Shown: in pieces, positions 32,684 through 39,654 of the stretch | Layout of the letters: every line of letters starts with the position of its first letter | Numbering within the stretch: position 1 is the stretch's first letter | Source: Streptomyces sp. NRRL F-5727 | Lineage (GTDB): Bacteria > Actinomycetota > Actinomycetes > Streptomycetales > Streptomycetaceae | DNA: 39,654 nt | Direction: 5' to 3' | Assembly (NCBI RefSeq): GCF_000719555.1 | Contig: NZ_JOGX01000059.1 | Span: 1-39,654 of the forward strand | Translations under genes and position numbers: made by a program | Notes under the pieces: model-generated | What the model was told of the DNA's origin: nothing | The model's database searches: none | Seen by the model: only the letters and a program-made list of their open reading frames with translations

Positions 32684-33574
32684 CCCCGAACGTGCAGATC
32701 AACTCCGCGATCACTGCGCCCACACGACTGCCGACGTACACACCCACCGCGGTGTCGTCCTCGCGAGCGAGCTGCCGGACGCCGGCACGTCGGCCGAGCC
32801 TGACGCAAGCCCTGGTGTAGGCCAGATGGATCACCGTCGGCCGCACTGCCGCCATGTGGCTCAACACAGTGTCTGAGGCTTGTGCGCCGAGGGATCCGGC
32901 GGCAGAACCGCTCATCCGCAGCGGTCGGCCCGACGGCACGACGGAATCGCCGGCCTCGACGACGCGGTCAGCGTCCCGTCGGTGAGCAGACTGCGGAGTG
33001 GCTCGGTGCGCAGCCCGCCCACCGCCGCAGATCGGGTACGCCGAACCCCGCCGGCCCAGATGGACAGCGCGCTCGGCCGCACCGCACCGTCGGCAGGGCC
33101 GCCGCCGGAACCGTCGTCGAGGACGACCTCGTCCTGCCACACCTCGCTCACCGAGACTCCTTCGAGCACCGCGACACCGTGCCGGAACAGCCACGCACGC
33201 GGCGATGCAGCGGCGACCGCCCGCGCTGAACGTGGGGGCCAGGACGCGCCCGCACACCAGCGTGACCGCGCGTTCCCCTCGGCCGGCTCGGCGGCCCTCT
33301 CGATGCCGGTCAGCCCGCCGCCGACGACGGTGACCGGAGCGTCACGGGGCACCACGTCCAGCGTGGCGCGCAGCCGCTCGGCAACCTCGAATTCGACGAG
33401 GGGTACGGCGAATTCGGCCGCGCCCGGCACGGACGGCGGCGTCCCTGCGGTGCTGCCCACCGCGTCCACGTCGTGGTCGTAGTCCAAGACGCGGCCCGAC
33501 GCCAGTCACACGCGCTGTGTGGCGGTGTCGATGGGCGTGGCGCGGTCGACGACGAGCTCGAATCCGCCACCCCA
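32684..33574 (-). pseudogene. Decayed NADH dehydrogenase type II (NDH-2) gene
   Basis: Fragments of an FAD/NAD(P)-dependent NDH-2-type oxidoreductase can be followed on the minus strand. FELVVDRATPIDTATQRV ends at a TGA (33508-33506), after which the same frame continues LASGRVLDYDHDVDAVGSTA, then the NAD motif VTVVGGGLTGIE and HGVAVLEGVSVSEVWQDEVV. Near 32970 the protein continues in another frame as AGDSVVPSGRPLRMSGSAAG, then ASDTVLSHMAAVRPTVIHLA and TAVGVYVGSRVGAVIAELIC. The first ~90 residues (FAD-binding GxGxxG) are missing. One nonsense codon, one frameshift and the 5' loss make it a clear pseudogene. Confidence 0.75.
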
Positions 33575-33721
33575 GGCCGAAGGCGACAGCGGAGCTGTCG
33601 GAGACGCTGAGGCAAGGCGGCGAGACGGCGAGGCGCCGAGCCACACGTCGGGGCCCCGGCCAGGACGGGCCGGAAGGCCCGGAGCCGACCGCATCCCGTG
33701 GCGCCACCACCCTCAGTCCTT

Positions 33722-33761
33722 TTCAGGGGACACCCCGACCGATTTCGGGGCTTTCCCTGAA
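33722..33761. promoter_or_regulatory. Nested inverted repeat upstream of the aminopeptidase gene
   Basis: An outer repeat, TTCAGGG (33722-33728) with CCCTGAA (33755-33761), encloses an inner one, CCCCGA (33733-33738) with TCGGGG (33745-33750). It lies 35 bp before the ATG at 33796. It could be an operator, a 5'-leader hairpin or the terminator of an upstream gene. Confidence 0.45.
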
Positions 33762-33795
33762 GCATCCAACGCACCCACCGCCATAGCGTTCGAGC

Positions 33796-35361
33796 ATGGC
33801 AACTTCCCGACGCAGCCCCTCATTACTGGCACTGGCGGTCGTGCTGGCCGCCACCGCGACGACGACCACCGCCACCGCGTCAACAACCGCCCCCGCCACG
33901 CCCACCGCCCCGGCCACCGCTCTCCACCCACTGGCCCGCTTCCACAACCAGCGCATCGACTGGCATGCCTGCACCCTCGGCGCCGACGACGGAGTCGGCC
34001 GGGCGCTGGACGCCGCCGGTGCCCGGTGCGCCGACATCACCGTGCCACTGAACTACGCCGAGCCCGAGGGTCGTACCCTCACCGTCGCCGTCTCCCGCCT
34101 GAAGGCCACCGACACCGCCCACCGCGTCGGCCCGCTCCTGCTCAACGACGGCGGACCGGCCGGCCCCGGCCTCCAGATGCCCCTGACCAAGTCGGGGGCG
34201 ATGGGAGAGGTCGCCCACCGCTTCGACCTGATCGGCATGGACCCGCGCTTCGTCGGCCGCAGCACCCCGCTGGACTGCGGCTGGGACCTCGGTTCCGCGC
34301 TCCTCCGCTCCGCCGGCGCCGACCGGGCGGCGTACCGCGAGGAGGTCGCCCTCGCACGCGACCTCGCCGAGCGCTGCGAGCGTACGAACGGCGACGTGCT
34401 GCCGTACGTCACCACGCGCAACACCGCTCGCGACATGGACGTCATCCGCGCCGCCCTCCGCGAGGACACCCTCTCCTACCTCGGCTACTCCTACGGCAGC
34501 TACCTCGGCGAGGTCTACACACAGCTCTTCCCCGGCCGCACCGACCGTATGGTGCTCGACGGCGTCAACAGCCCGGAGCACTACACCCAGACCCTTCTCC
34601 GCGGAACCGAGGCGGCCAGCCAAGCAGCCCTGCACGCCTGGGCGTCATGGGCCGCCGAACGACACGACACCTACAGCCTCGGCCGGACGCGCTCCGAGGT
34701 CCTGGCGACGGTGGAGCACATCCTCGACGCCGCAGCGCAGCAGCCACTCCGCATCGGCACGACGCACGTCCTGGACGAGCACGTCCTCCCCGCCCTCCTC
34801 ATCGGCGGCCTGGGCAGCGACCTCGAAGCGCGGCGCGCCGACCTGGCCACGACCGTCCGCCTCCTGGCGCGCGCAGCGGACCGGCAGCCGGTAGAGCCCT
34901 CCGAAGCACTCTCCGGACAGCTGGAGTTCCTGCTGACAGCGACCGGTTCCGCCTCCTCCAGCCAGATGACCGCGATCGTCTGCGGTGACGTGGCCGAGCG
35001 CCGCGGCGTAGGCAGCTACTGGCGTGCCGTCGAAAGGTCCCGCGAGCGCTACCCCCTCCCCGGCCCCCTGGCCAACAACATCACCCCCTGCGAATTCTGG
35101 GACCACCCCACCGAAGCCCCGACCGTGCTCGACAACGACGTCCCCGCCCTGCTCGTGAACGCCACAGGCGACCCCCGCACCCTCTACGCCGGCGCCGAGG
35201 CCGTACGCGACCAGTGGCCGAGCTCCCGCCTGCTCACCGTAGAAGGCTCCCGCCAGCACGGCCTGTACGGCGAATACGGCAACGCCTGCGTCGACCAACA
35301 GGTCAACACCTACCTCCGCACGGCCCGTCTCCCCACAGAAGACCCGACCTGCGAGGCATGA
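33796..35361 (+). CDS. Secreted tripeptidyl-aminopeptidase-type alpha/beta hydrolase
   Basis: 521 residues with a signal peptide (SLLALAVVLAATATTTTATA). The oxyanion region is LLLNDGGPAGPG (most relatives have GGPGGSG). The nucleophile elbow is GYSYGS with Ser232, in LSYLGYSYGSYLGEVYTQLF. Late blocks PALLVNATGDPRTLYAGAEA and VEGSRQHGLYGEYGNACVDQ carry the catalytic Asp and His; this tail is typical of the SlpD/SlpE and tripeptidyl aminopeptidase family of Streptomyces. It would release peptides from the N-terminus of extracellular proteins. No strong Shine-Dalgarno sequence precedes the ATG. Confidence 0.9.
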   Translation: MATSRRSPSLLALAVVLAATATTTTATASTTAPATPTAPATALHPLARFHNQRIDWHACTLGADDGVGRALDAAGARCADITVPLNYAEPEGRTLTVAVSRLKATDTAHRVGPLLLNDGGPAGPGLQMPLTKSGAMGEVAHRFDLIGMDPRFVGRSTPLDCGWDLGSALLRSAGADRAAYREEVALARDLAERCERTNGDVLPYVTTRNTARDMDVIRAALREDTLSYLGYSYGSYLGEVYTQLFPGRTDRMVLDGVNSPEHYTQTLLRGTEAASQAALHAWASWAAERHDTYSLGRTRSEVLATVEHILDAAAQQPLRIGTTHVLDEHVLPALLIGGLGSDLEARRADLATTVRLLARAADRQPVEPSEALSGQLEFLLTATGSASSSQMTAIVCGDVAERRGVGSYWRAVERSRERYPLPGPLANNITPCEFWDHPTEAPTVLDNDVPALLVNATGDPRTLYAGAEAVRDQWPSSRLLTVEGSRQHGLYGEYGNACVDQQVNTYLRTARLPTEDPTCEA

Positions 35362-35472
35362 CACGCCCGCCGCCAGGGCCCAGGGACCCCGAGCTCCACG
35401 CCCCGCGGCGATCACCCCCAGCATCGAAAGGATCTTCTACGGATCGTCGGGCTGCCCGGCTACGGTACGGGC

Positions 35473-36186
35473 ATGGTGAATTACGTGCTGGTTGCAGGTG
35501 CGCGGCTCGGGGCGTGGGCGTGGGATGAGGTGGTTCCCTACCTGCGTGCAGCCGGCCACGGCGTGTACCCGCTGACGCTGTCCGGTCTTGCTGAGAAGCG
35601 GGGCGTACACGCGAGTCAAGCGACCCACGTCCAGGACATCGTTTCCGAAGTAGAACGCCAGGGCCTGCGCGACGTGGTCCTGGTCGGTCACAGCTACTCA
35701 GGCATCCCGGTCGGCCAGGCCGCGGAGCGGATCGGCGATCGGCTGAACCGCGTCGTATTCGTCGACTCGAGCATTCCGAGTGACGGCGAATCGTTCGTCT
35801 CCGCCTGGCCAGATGGTGGGGCGGCAGTAGAGGCATCGATTGCCGAGAACGGCGGGTTCTGGCCGCTCGTGCCGGCTGCTCACTATGACGGCGAGGGTCT
35901 CACCGACGAACAGATCGCACGACTCGTCCGTGGCGCAACGCCCCACCCGGGCGCCACGCTGACCGAGCCCGCCGTGCTCGCAGGGCCGCTCAGCGAACTC
36001 CCGGCGACATACATCCTCTGTCTGCCCGACGGAGCCGAGTCCGCCGACGCCGAACCAGACGAGGACGTGACCAAGCTGCTGAACAGCAAGCACTGGCGGC
36101 TCGCCAGGATGAACACCGGCCATTGGCCGATGTTCTCCCAGCCGCGTGAACTGGCGCAGATCCTCATCGACTCGGCCGCGGAGTAA
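35473..36186 (+). CDS. Alpha/beta hydrolase
   Basis: 237 residues, no signal peptide. The nucleophile elbow is GHSYSG with Ser74, in VVLVGHSYSGIPVGQAAERI. The oxyanion loop lies near VLVAGARLGAWAWDEV, and the catalytic histidine near NTGHWPMFSQP. It is a small cytoplasmic esterase-like enzyme of the group including plant-type salicylate esterases and MenH relatives. The substrate is unknown. GTG or ATG starts were compared; ATG 35473 gives the canonical strand 1. Confidence 0.9.
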   Translation: MVNYVLVAGARLGAWAWDEVVPYLRAAGHGVYPLTLSGLAEKRGVHASQATHVQDIVSEVERQGLRDVVLVGHSYSGIPVGQAAERIGDRLNRVVFVDSSIPSDGESFVSAWPDGGAAVEASIAENGGFWPLVPAAHYDGEGLTDEQIARLVRGATPHPGATLTEPAVLAGPLSELPATYILCLPDGAESADAEPDEDVTKLLNSKHWRLARMNTGHWPMFSQPRELAQILIDSAAE

Positions 36187-36451
36187 CCACCCTTCCACGT
36201 TGCGGGCCCACGGGACAGGCGGACCATCCTCAACACGAGCTCGAACTGCGGCGAGCCGCCGCGCTACCCGGCGGTTGTTCACGATCGACATGCCTTCGGG
36301 CCCTGCTCAACGACCCAGGGCTCCGGCGTAGTCGCATTACGTCCGGTCCGTGACCATCCGGGGAGCGAGGGGGCGACGAGGGGCCCGGGCGTGGCGGCGG
36401 AGATCGGCCGCGATGCCCTCCGCCCCGGCCCTGCCTGGCGCTCCGACGGCG

Positions 36452-37265
36452 ATGCTGCGCAGGGGTCTCGTTGAGCGGCCGGTGCCTGACGAGCTGTGGG
36501 TGCTGTTCAGGCGGGTGGTGCAGCCGACGGTGGTGGTGCGTCCGCAGGGCGGGGGACGGCGCCCGGCGGGTGATCGTGAAGCCTTGTCCGCGATCATCTT
36601 CGAGGCGACGTCGGGCTGCACGTGGCGGCAGCTGCCGACGGTGTTTGGCCCCGCCTGGCCCACGGCCTACCGCCGGTTCGCCCAGGGGAGCCGGGACCGG
36701 GTCTGGGCCCGGCTCTACCACGTGATCCTCGACGAACTCGGGAGCGCGGGGAGTGCTGGACTGGTCGAGGTGTGCGATCGACTCCGTCAGTCTGCGGGCC
36801 GCGAAAGGGGGCCGTTGACCGGACCGAATCCGACCGACCGCGGCAAGTTGGTATCGCAGATGCACCTGATCACCGACCGGAACGGACTGCCCTTGTGACT
36901 GGGAATCTCCGGCGCGAACACGCACGACAGCCTGGGCCTGGAACCTCTCGTCCGCGGCATCCCGCCCATCAGCTCCCGCCGCGGGCCGCGCCGACAATGG
37001 CCTGGCAACCTCCATGGCGACAAGGGGTACGACTACGACCGCCCGCGAAGGTGGCTGCTCCCGCCACATCACCCCGCGCATCGCTCGGAAGGAAATCGAA
37101 CCCTCTCAGCGCCTGGGCCGTCACCGTTGGACCGTGGAGCGAACGGTGGCCTGGCTCGCTGGATGCCGCCGTCTGCACCGCCGCTACGAGCGCAAGGCCG
37201 AACACTTCCTCGCGTTCGCCGGCAGCGCCGCAACCCTCACCTGCTGTCGGCGTCTGGACGGGTGA
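36452..37265 (+). pseudogene. Decayed IS5-family transposase
   Basis: A transposase of the IS5 family (DDE type) read across frames. ERPVPDELWVLFRRVVQPTV and SGCTWRQLPTVFGPAWPTAY give the N-terminal domain. The next block reads VLDWSRCAIDSVSLRAAKGG in a second frame, then LTGPNPTDRGKLVSQMHLIT back in the first. A TGA at 36896-36898 follows, and the same frame continues LGISGANTHDSLGLEPLVRG and HGDKGYDYDRPRR. The final part RKEIEPSQRLGRHRWTVERT and AWLAGCRRLHRRYERKAEHF is in another frame and ends at 37265. At least three frameshifts and one nonsense codon make it non-functional. I could not identify terminal inverted repeats. Confidence 0.75.
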
Positions 37266-37271
37266 GCCGGA

Positions 37272-37991
37272 TCATGCGACCCCGAGGAAGCCCGGGTCGG
37301 CGCCATCGAAGTGAAGGCACGAGTCGCGGCTCATGCCGAGGAGTGCCGCCATGGGCGCCGCGCGACGGCTGGCCGCTTGCAGATTCTGGCGGGCTTCGGC
37401 CGACCACAACGGCGGGAAGAACGACAACCCCTGCCGACCGTCCAGCACAGAGACCTCGCTACGCCAGCCGTCCCACCGCAGGCCTTCGTAGAACTCCTGA
37501 AGCCCTCCGGAGAAGACCCAAGACAGCCATGCCGAGTGGCCGGCGCCCAAAGCCTCCCAGCGGAGCGCATCCGGTGCGAAGTAGACGATCTCGCCTGGCT
37601 CGCCGGGCCGCCCAGACTCACGGGGGTTACCCCCGTTGAGGGCGAAGACCCCGCCGAGCACGTCGTGCGCAACCACGAGACCAGCACCGGGCCGCCATGA
37701 GGGATCGAACGTCGAGGGCATCGCGTTGACCTCGGCCAGGCCAGGCAGTCCGGCCTCGCTCGGACTGCCAAAAATCCGAAGCCATCCACCGTCCACGAGC
37801 AGACCGCCGCAGTTCAGTACGATGCCGCCCAAATTCGACCGGGCGGAGACCTGCAACTGCAGCAGGGAGGCTCGGCCTGCCATGGGATCGCCGAGTAGCA
37901 CCTCAACTGGTACGTCGGTGCCGGCCAGGTCCTGAAGAAGGATCGGCCATGCAGGGTCGTCGACGTTGATCAGTTCATTGTGGTCGCGCAT
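37272..37991 (-). CDS. DUF2625 family protein
   Basis: 239 residues. The pattern ELINVDDPAWPILLQDLAGT, LLQLQVSARSNLGGIVLNCG, LLVDGGWLRIFGSPSEAGLP, VVAHDVLGGVFALNGGNPRE and GEIVYFAPDALRWEALGAGH matches DUF2625 proteins, which are of unknown function. ATG 37991 gives the family's normal start, although the GGAG before it is too close, and TTG 38057 or GTG 38054 in the same frame would add residues. It lies between two dead insertion sequences, with 6 bp to the first. Confidence 0.85.
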   Translation of the reverse strand: MRDHNELINVDDPAWPILLQDLAGTDVPVEVLLGDPMAGRASLLQLQVSARSNLGGIVLNCGGLLVDGGWLRIFGSPSEAGLPGLAEVNAMPSTFDPSWRPGAGLVVAHDVLGGVFALNGGNPRESGRPGEPGEIVYFAPDALRWEALGAGHSAWLSWVFSGGLQEFYEGLRWDGWRSEVSVLDGRQGLSFFPPLWSAEARQNLQAASRRAAPMAALLGMSRDSCLHFDGADPGFLGVA

Positions 37992-38073
37992 CTCCGCATC
38001 GTCGCACCAAGGTCGAGACGCGCACTCCGCCGGGGCACCTGGACTTCGATTCACCAATCGAGACCATCTCTAA

Positions 38074-38956
38074 GAGGTCCTAACAAAGGCGTTGGACGTG
38101 TCGGTGGGTGATGAGGCAGGTGGCGAGGCCGAGGAAGGCTTCGTGGATGTCGTCGCGCCGTTCCCATCGGACGCGGAGGCGCCGGAAGCCGTGGAACCAG
38201 GCGATGGTGCGTTCGACGACCCAGCGATGGACGCCGAGGCCGGAGCCGTGCGGGACGCCACGCCGGGCGATGACCGGCTTGATGCCCTGGGCCCGGACGA
38301 GACGGCGGTAGTTGTCGTGGTCGTAGCCGCGGTCGGCCAGCAGCACGTCCGGCCGTCACCCGGGCCGGCCGACCAGGCCGGCAACGGACGGGATCTTCGC
38401 AAACAGGGGCATCAGCTGGGTGACATCGTTGCGGTTGCCGCCGGTCAGGGACACGGCGAGCGGGATGCCCTGTCCGTCGACGAGGATGTGGTGCTTGCTG
38501 CCCAGACGTGCTCGGTCGACCGGGCTGGGTCCGCTTTTGGGCCCGTCGAGCGGCCCGGACGTGGCTGGAGTCGATCACCGCCCGCGACCAGTTGAGCTGC
38601 TTGGCCGACCGCAGCTTCTTGAGTCAGGACCAGATGGAGCTGGTCCCAGACGCCGGCCTCGTTCCAGGCGGCGAGCCGTCGCCAGCGTCATGCCCGAGCC
38701 GAAGCCGAGCTCCTAGGGCGGGTACTCCCACTGGATCCCGGTGTGCAGCACGAACAGGATCCCGCACAGAGCCTGCCGGTCCGGCACCCGCGACCGTCCC
38801 GCCACCAGCTTCGGCGCCGGAACCGGCAACAACGGCTCGGCCAGCGACCACAGTTCATCCTAGACGATCCACGGCCGTGAGTTCCTCCTCGCCACGAACG
38901 GACCAACGAACAACCAAGCCGACAGTCACATGATCAACAGCTTCTGTTAGGACCGC
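38074..38956 (-). mobile_element. Dead IS5-family (IS427-like) insertion sequence, 883 bp
   Basis: Terminal inverted repeats are GAGGTCCTAACA (38074-38085) and TGTTAGGACCGC (38945-38956), matching at 11 of 12 positions when one is reverse-complemented. They are flanked by TAA at 38071-38073 and 38957-38959, a 3-bp TNA target duplication typical of the IS427/IS1031 groups. The internal transposase is on the minus strand, and its TAG stop (38082-38080) lies inside the left repeat. Size and ends are normal for this group. Confidence 0.8.
38080..38895 (-). pseudogene. IS5-family transposase with stops and frameshifts
   Basis: From GTG 38895 the frame reads VARRNSRPWIV, then TAG (38862-38860), then DELWSLAEPLLPVPAPK and GILFVLHTGIQWEYPP, then TAG (38714-38712), then ELGFGSGMT. 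It continues in a second frame (WRRLAAWNEAGVWDQLHLVL), then a third (WSRAVIDSSHVRAARRAQKR). The C-terminal DDE part, LLADRGYDHDNYRRLVRAQG, HGSGLGVHRWVVERTIAWFH and FLGLATCLITHRHVQRL, is in the frame ending at 38080. Two nonsense codons and several shifts rule out the single programmed frameshift used by some IS427-group elements. Confidence 0.8.
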
Positions 38957-38959
38957 TAA

Positions 38960-39610
38960 GGAAGTGGCGGAGCTGGCCCGGCATCCGGTTGAACAGATTG
39001 GTTGGTGATGCTGGCCTCCTTGCCGGAGGCCCGAGTGCGACTGTGTAGGCAGCCTCCACGGCCTGGGTGGGGGCAGTGCAGTCGGTCGTGAGCTGTCCGA
39101 GTAGGGCGAACGTCTGTTCGTCGAGCGCGTCTGCGGCAAGCTCTGGCTGACGGCCCAGTCGGTGCGGAGCCTCACGCAGCCGCTCGAGGTCCGACTCGAT
39201 GCCGCGCTTGCGGCAGGCGCGCTTGAGCGGCCGCCGTGATCTGGGCGTGAGGCGGGCTCGGCCTCCGGTCGGCACATTCCAGGGCCGCGGGATAGTAATT
39301 GCGTAGCAGCGCGCGGAGCCGGTTGGCGACCGACTGCCGGTTCCAGACCGAGTCCTGTTGAGTGCGGGCGATCACGGCAATGGCACGGACCAGGTTGCTG
39401 TCGTTCGGCAGCGACTGATGCGGGCGTGACATGCACGTCCGTGCGCAGGCTGTTCGCCAGGACCAGGGCCGTAGCCAGGGTCGGACACCCCTACGTAGAC
39501 AGCGGTGAGCCCGGTGTGGCCGAAGTTGACACGCGTTCGTCGGGTGCGTAGTGTCCTCCGAGTTGTCCGACGTGAGCACCGACTCCGGTCGGCCCCGGAC
39601 AGCCACTCCG
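38960..39610 (-). pseudogene. IS110-family transposase remnant
   Basis: Minus-strand fragments in shifting frames: TALVLANSLRTD and HVTP near 39,440-39,490, PNDSNLVRAIAVIARTQQDS and NRLRALLRNYYPAALEC in a second frame, and KRACRKRGIESDLERLREAP, EQTFALLGQLTTDCTAPTQA and TNLFNRMPGQLRHFL in a third. The first blocks match the DEDD-domain end and linker of IS110 transposases, and the last resembles a C-terminal tail, so the middle (Transposase_20) part is deleted. The 883-bp IS5-type element lies directly beside its 3' side. The left portion may be part of the target of that insertion. It reaches almost to the right edge. Confidence 0.6.
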
Positions 39611-39654
39611 CAAGAACCACTGAGCCTGACGGCTGCGATTCGTCGTGCCGTTCT

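Noticed and set aside
32658..32876. 72-codon plus-strand frame
   Set aside because: It is antisense to the NDH-2 pseudogene C-terminus and has no domain or ribosome-binding site.
30183..33257. 1024-codon minus-strand frame through the SnoaL genes
   Set aside because: Only the last 299 codons are the AraC gene. The middle is antisense to the SnoaL-like genes, and the early part contains the NDH-2 pseudogene C-terminus.
38080..38895. Programmed -1 frameshift transposase
   Set aside because: Two in-frame nonsense codons and more than one shift are present, so a single programmed frameshift cannot restore the protein.
1..39654. tRNA or rRNA genes
   Set aside because: No cloverleaf with a TTCGA-type arm and no conserved rRNA segment was recognised on either strand.

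Overview
The window is very high in GC and rich in GTG/TTG starts, GTGA and ATGA stop-start overlaps and long antisense open frames. Its proteins (DUF3052, zinc-free ribosomal protein paralogues, GH109-type oxidoreductase, DUF4241, NADAR, COG0523) fit a Streptomyces chromosome. The left three quarters look like ordinary accessory chromosome. The right end, from about 32.5 kb, is decayed, with a dead NADH dehydrogenase gene and three broken insertion sequences.

Region 1 (1-837): 3' part of an FAD-dependent monooxygenase that continues off the left edge.

Region 2 (about 860-13,850) is a zinc-starvation island and the most coherent part of the window. A minus-strand operon (8035 down to about 860) encodes a lipoprotein solute-binding protein, one permease that joins two Dpp/Nik-type permease domains, two ABC ATPases, an MFS transporter and a frameshifted Cys-containing protein. 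Each member is joined to the next by a short overlap, four of them GTGA. Gene order (binding protein, permeases, two ATPases, MFS) is that of the staphylococcal Cnt metallophore system. A serine hydrolase (8467-9726) follows. Then come zinc-free paralogues of L32, S14, L28, L33, L31 and S18, with two COG0523 proteins. One COG0523 protein has intact GTPase motifs; the other has lost both the P-loop lysine and the NKxD motif. Three Zur-like boxes (8084, 11190, 11895) each sit in a 16-nt spacer between -35-like and -10-like hexamers, and together they would control the transporter operon and all ribosomal paralogue operons.

Region 3 (13,900-17,800): a short VOC protein, a DeoR-type regulator, and a two-gene operon for a Tat-exported GH109-like NAD-dependent enzyme and a secreted NEW3-type domain protein.

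Region 4 (18,000-24,700): a 1147-residue repeat-rich hypothetical protein, an SDR oxidoreductase, a DUF3052 protein, a NADAR-domain protein (predicted ADP-ribosyl-nucleobase hydrolase), and a 5'-truncated gene for a 19-residue repeat protein.

Region 5 (24,700-32,530): an AraC regulator divergent from an Fsr-type MFS pump with five 21-bp repeats between or in them; an ArsR-SRPBCC operon with a clear palindromic operator; a secreted PAF-acetylhydrolase-like lipase; a DUF4241 protein; and an AraC regulator divergent from two SnoaL-like genes holding three copies of the domain.

Region 6 (32,680-39,654): an NDH-2 pseudogene, a secreted tripeptidyl-aminopeptidase-type hydrolase, an alpha/beta hydrolase, a decayed IS5-family transposase, a DUF2625 gene, an 883-bp dead IS5-family element with terminal inverted repeats and a TAA target duplication, and an IS110-family remnant reaching the right edge. 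No tRNA, rRNA or CRISPR array was seen.
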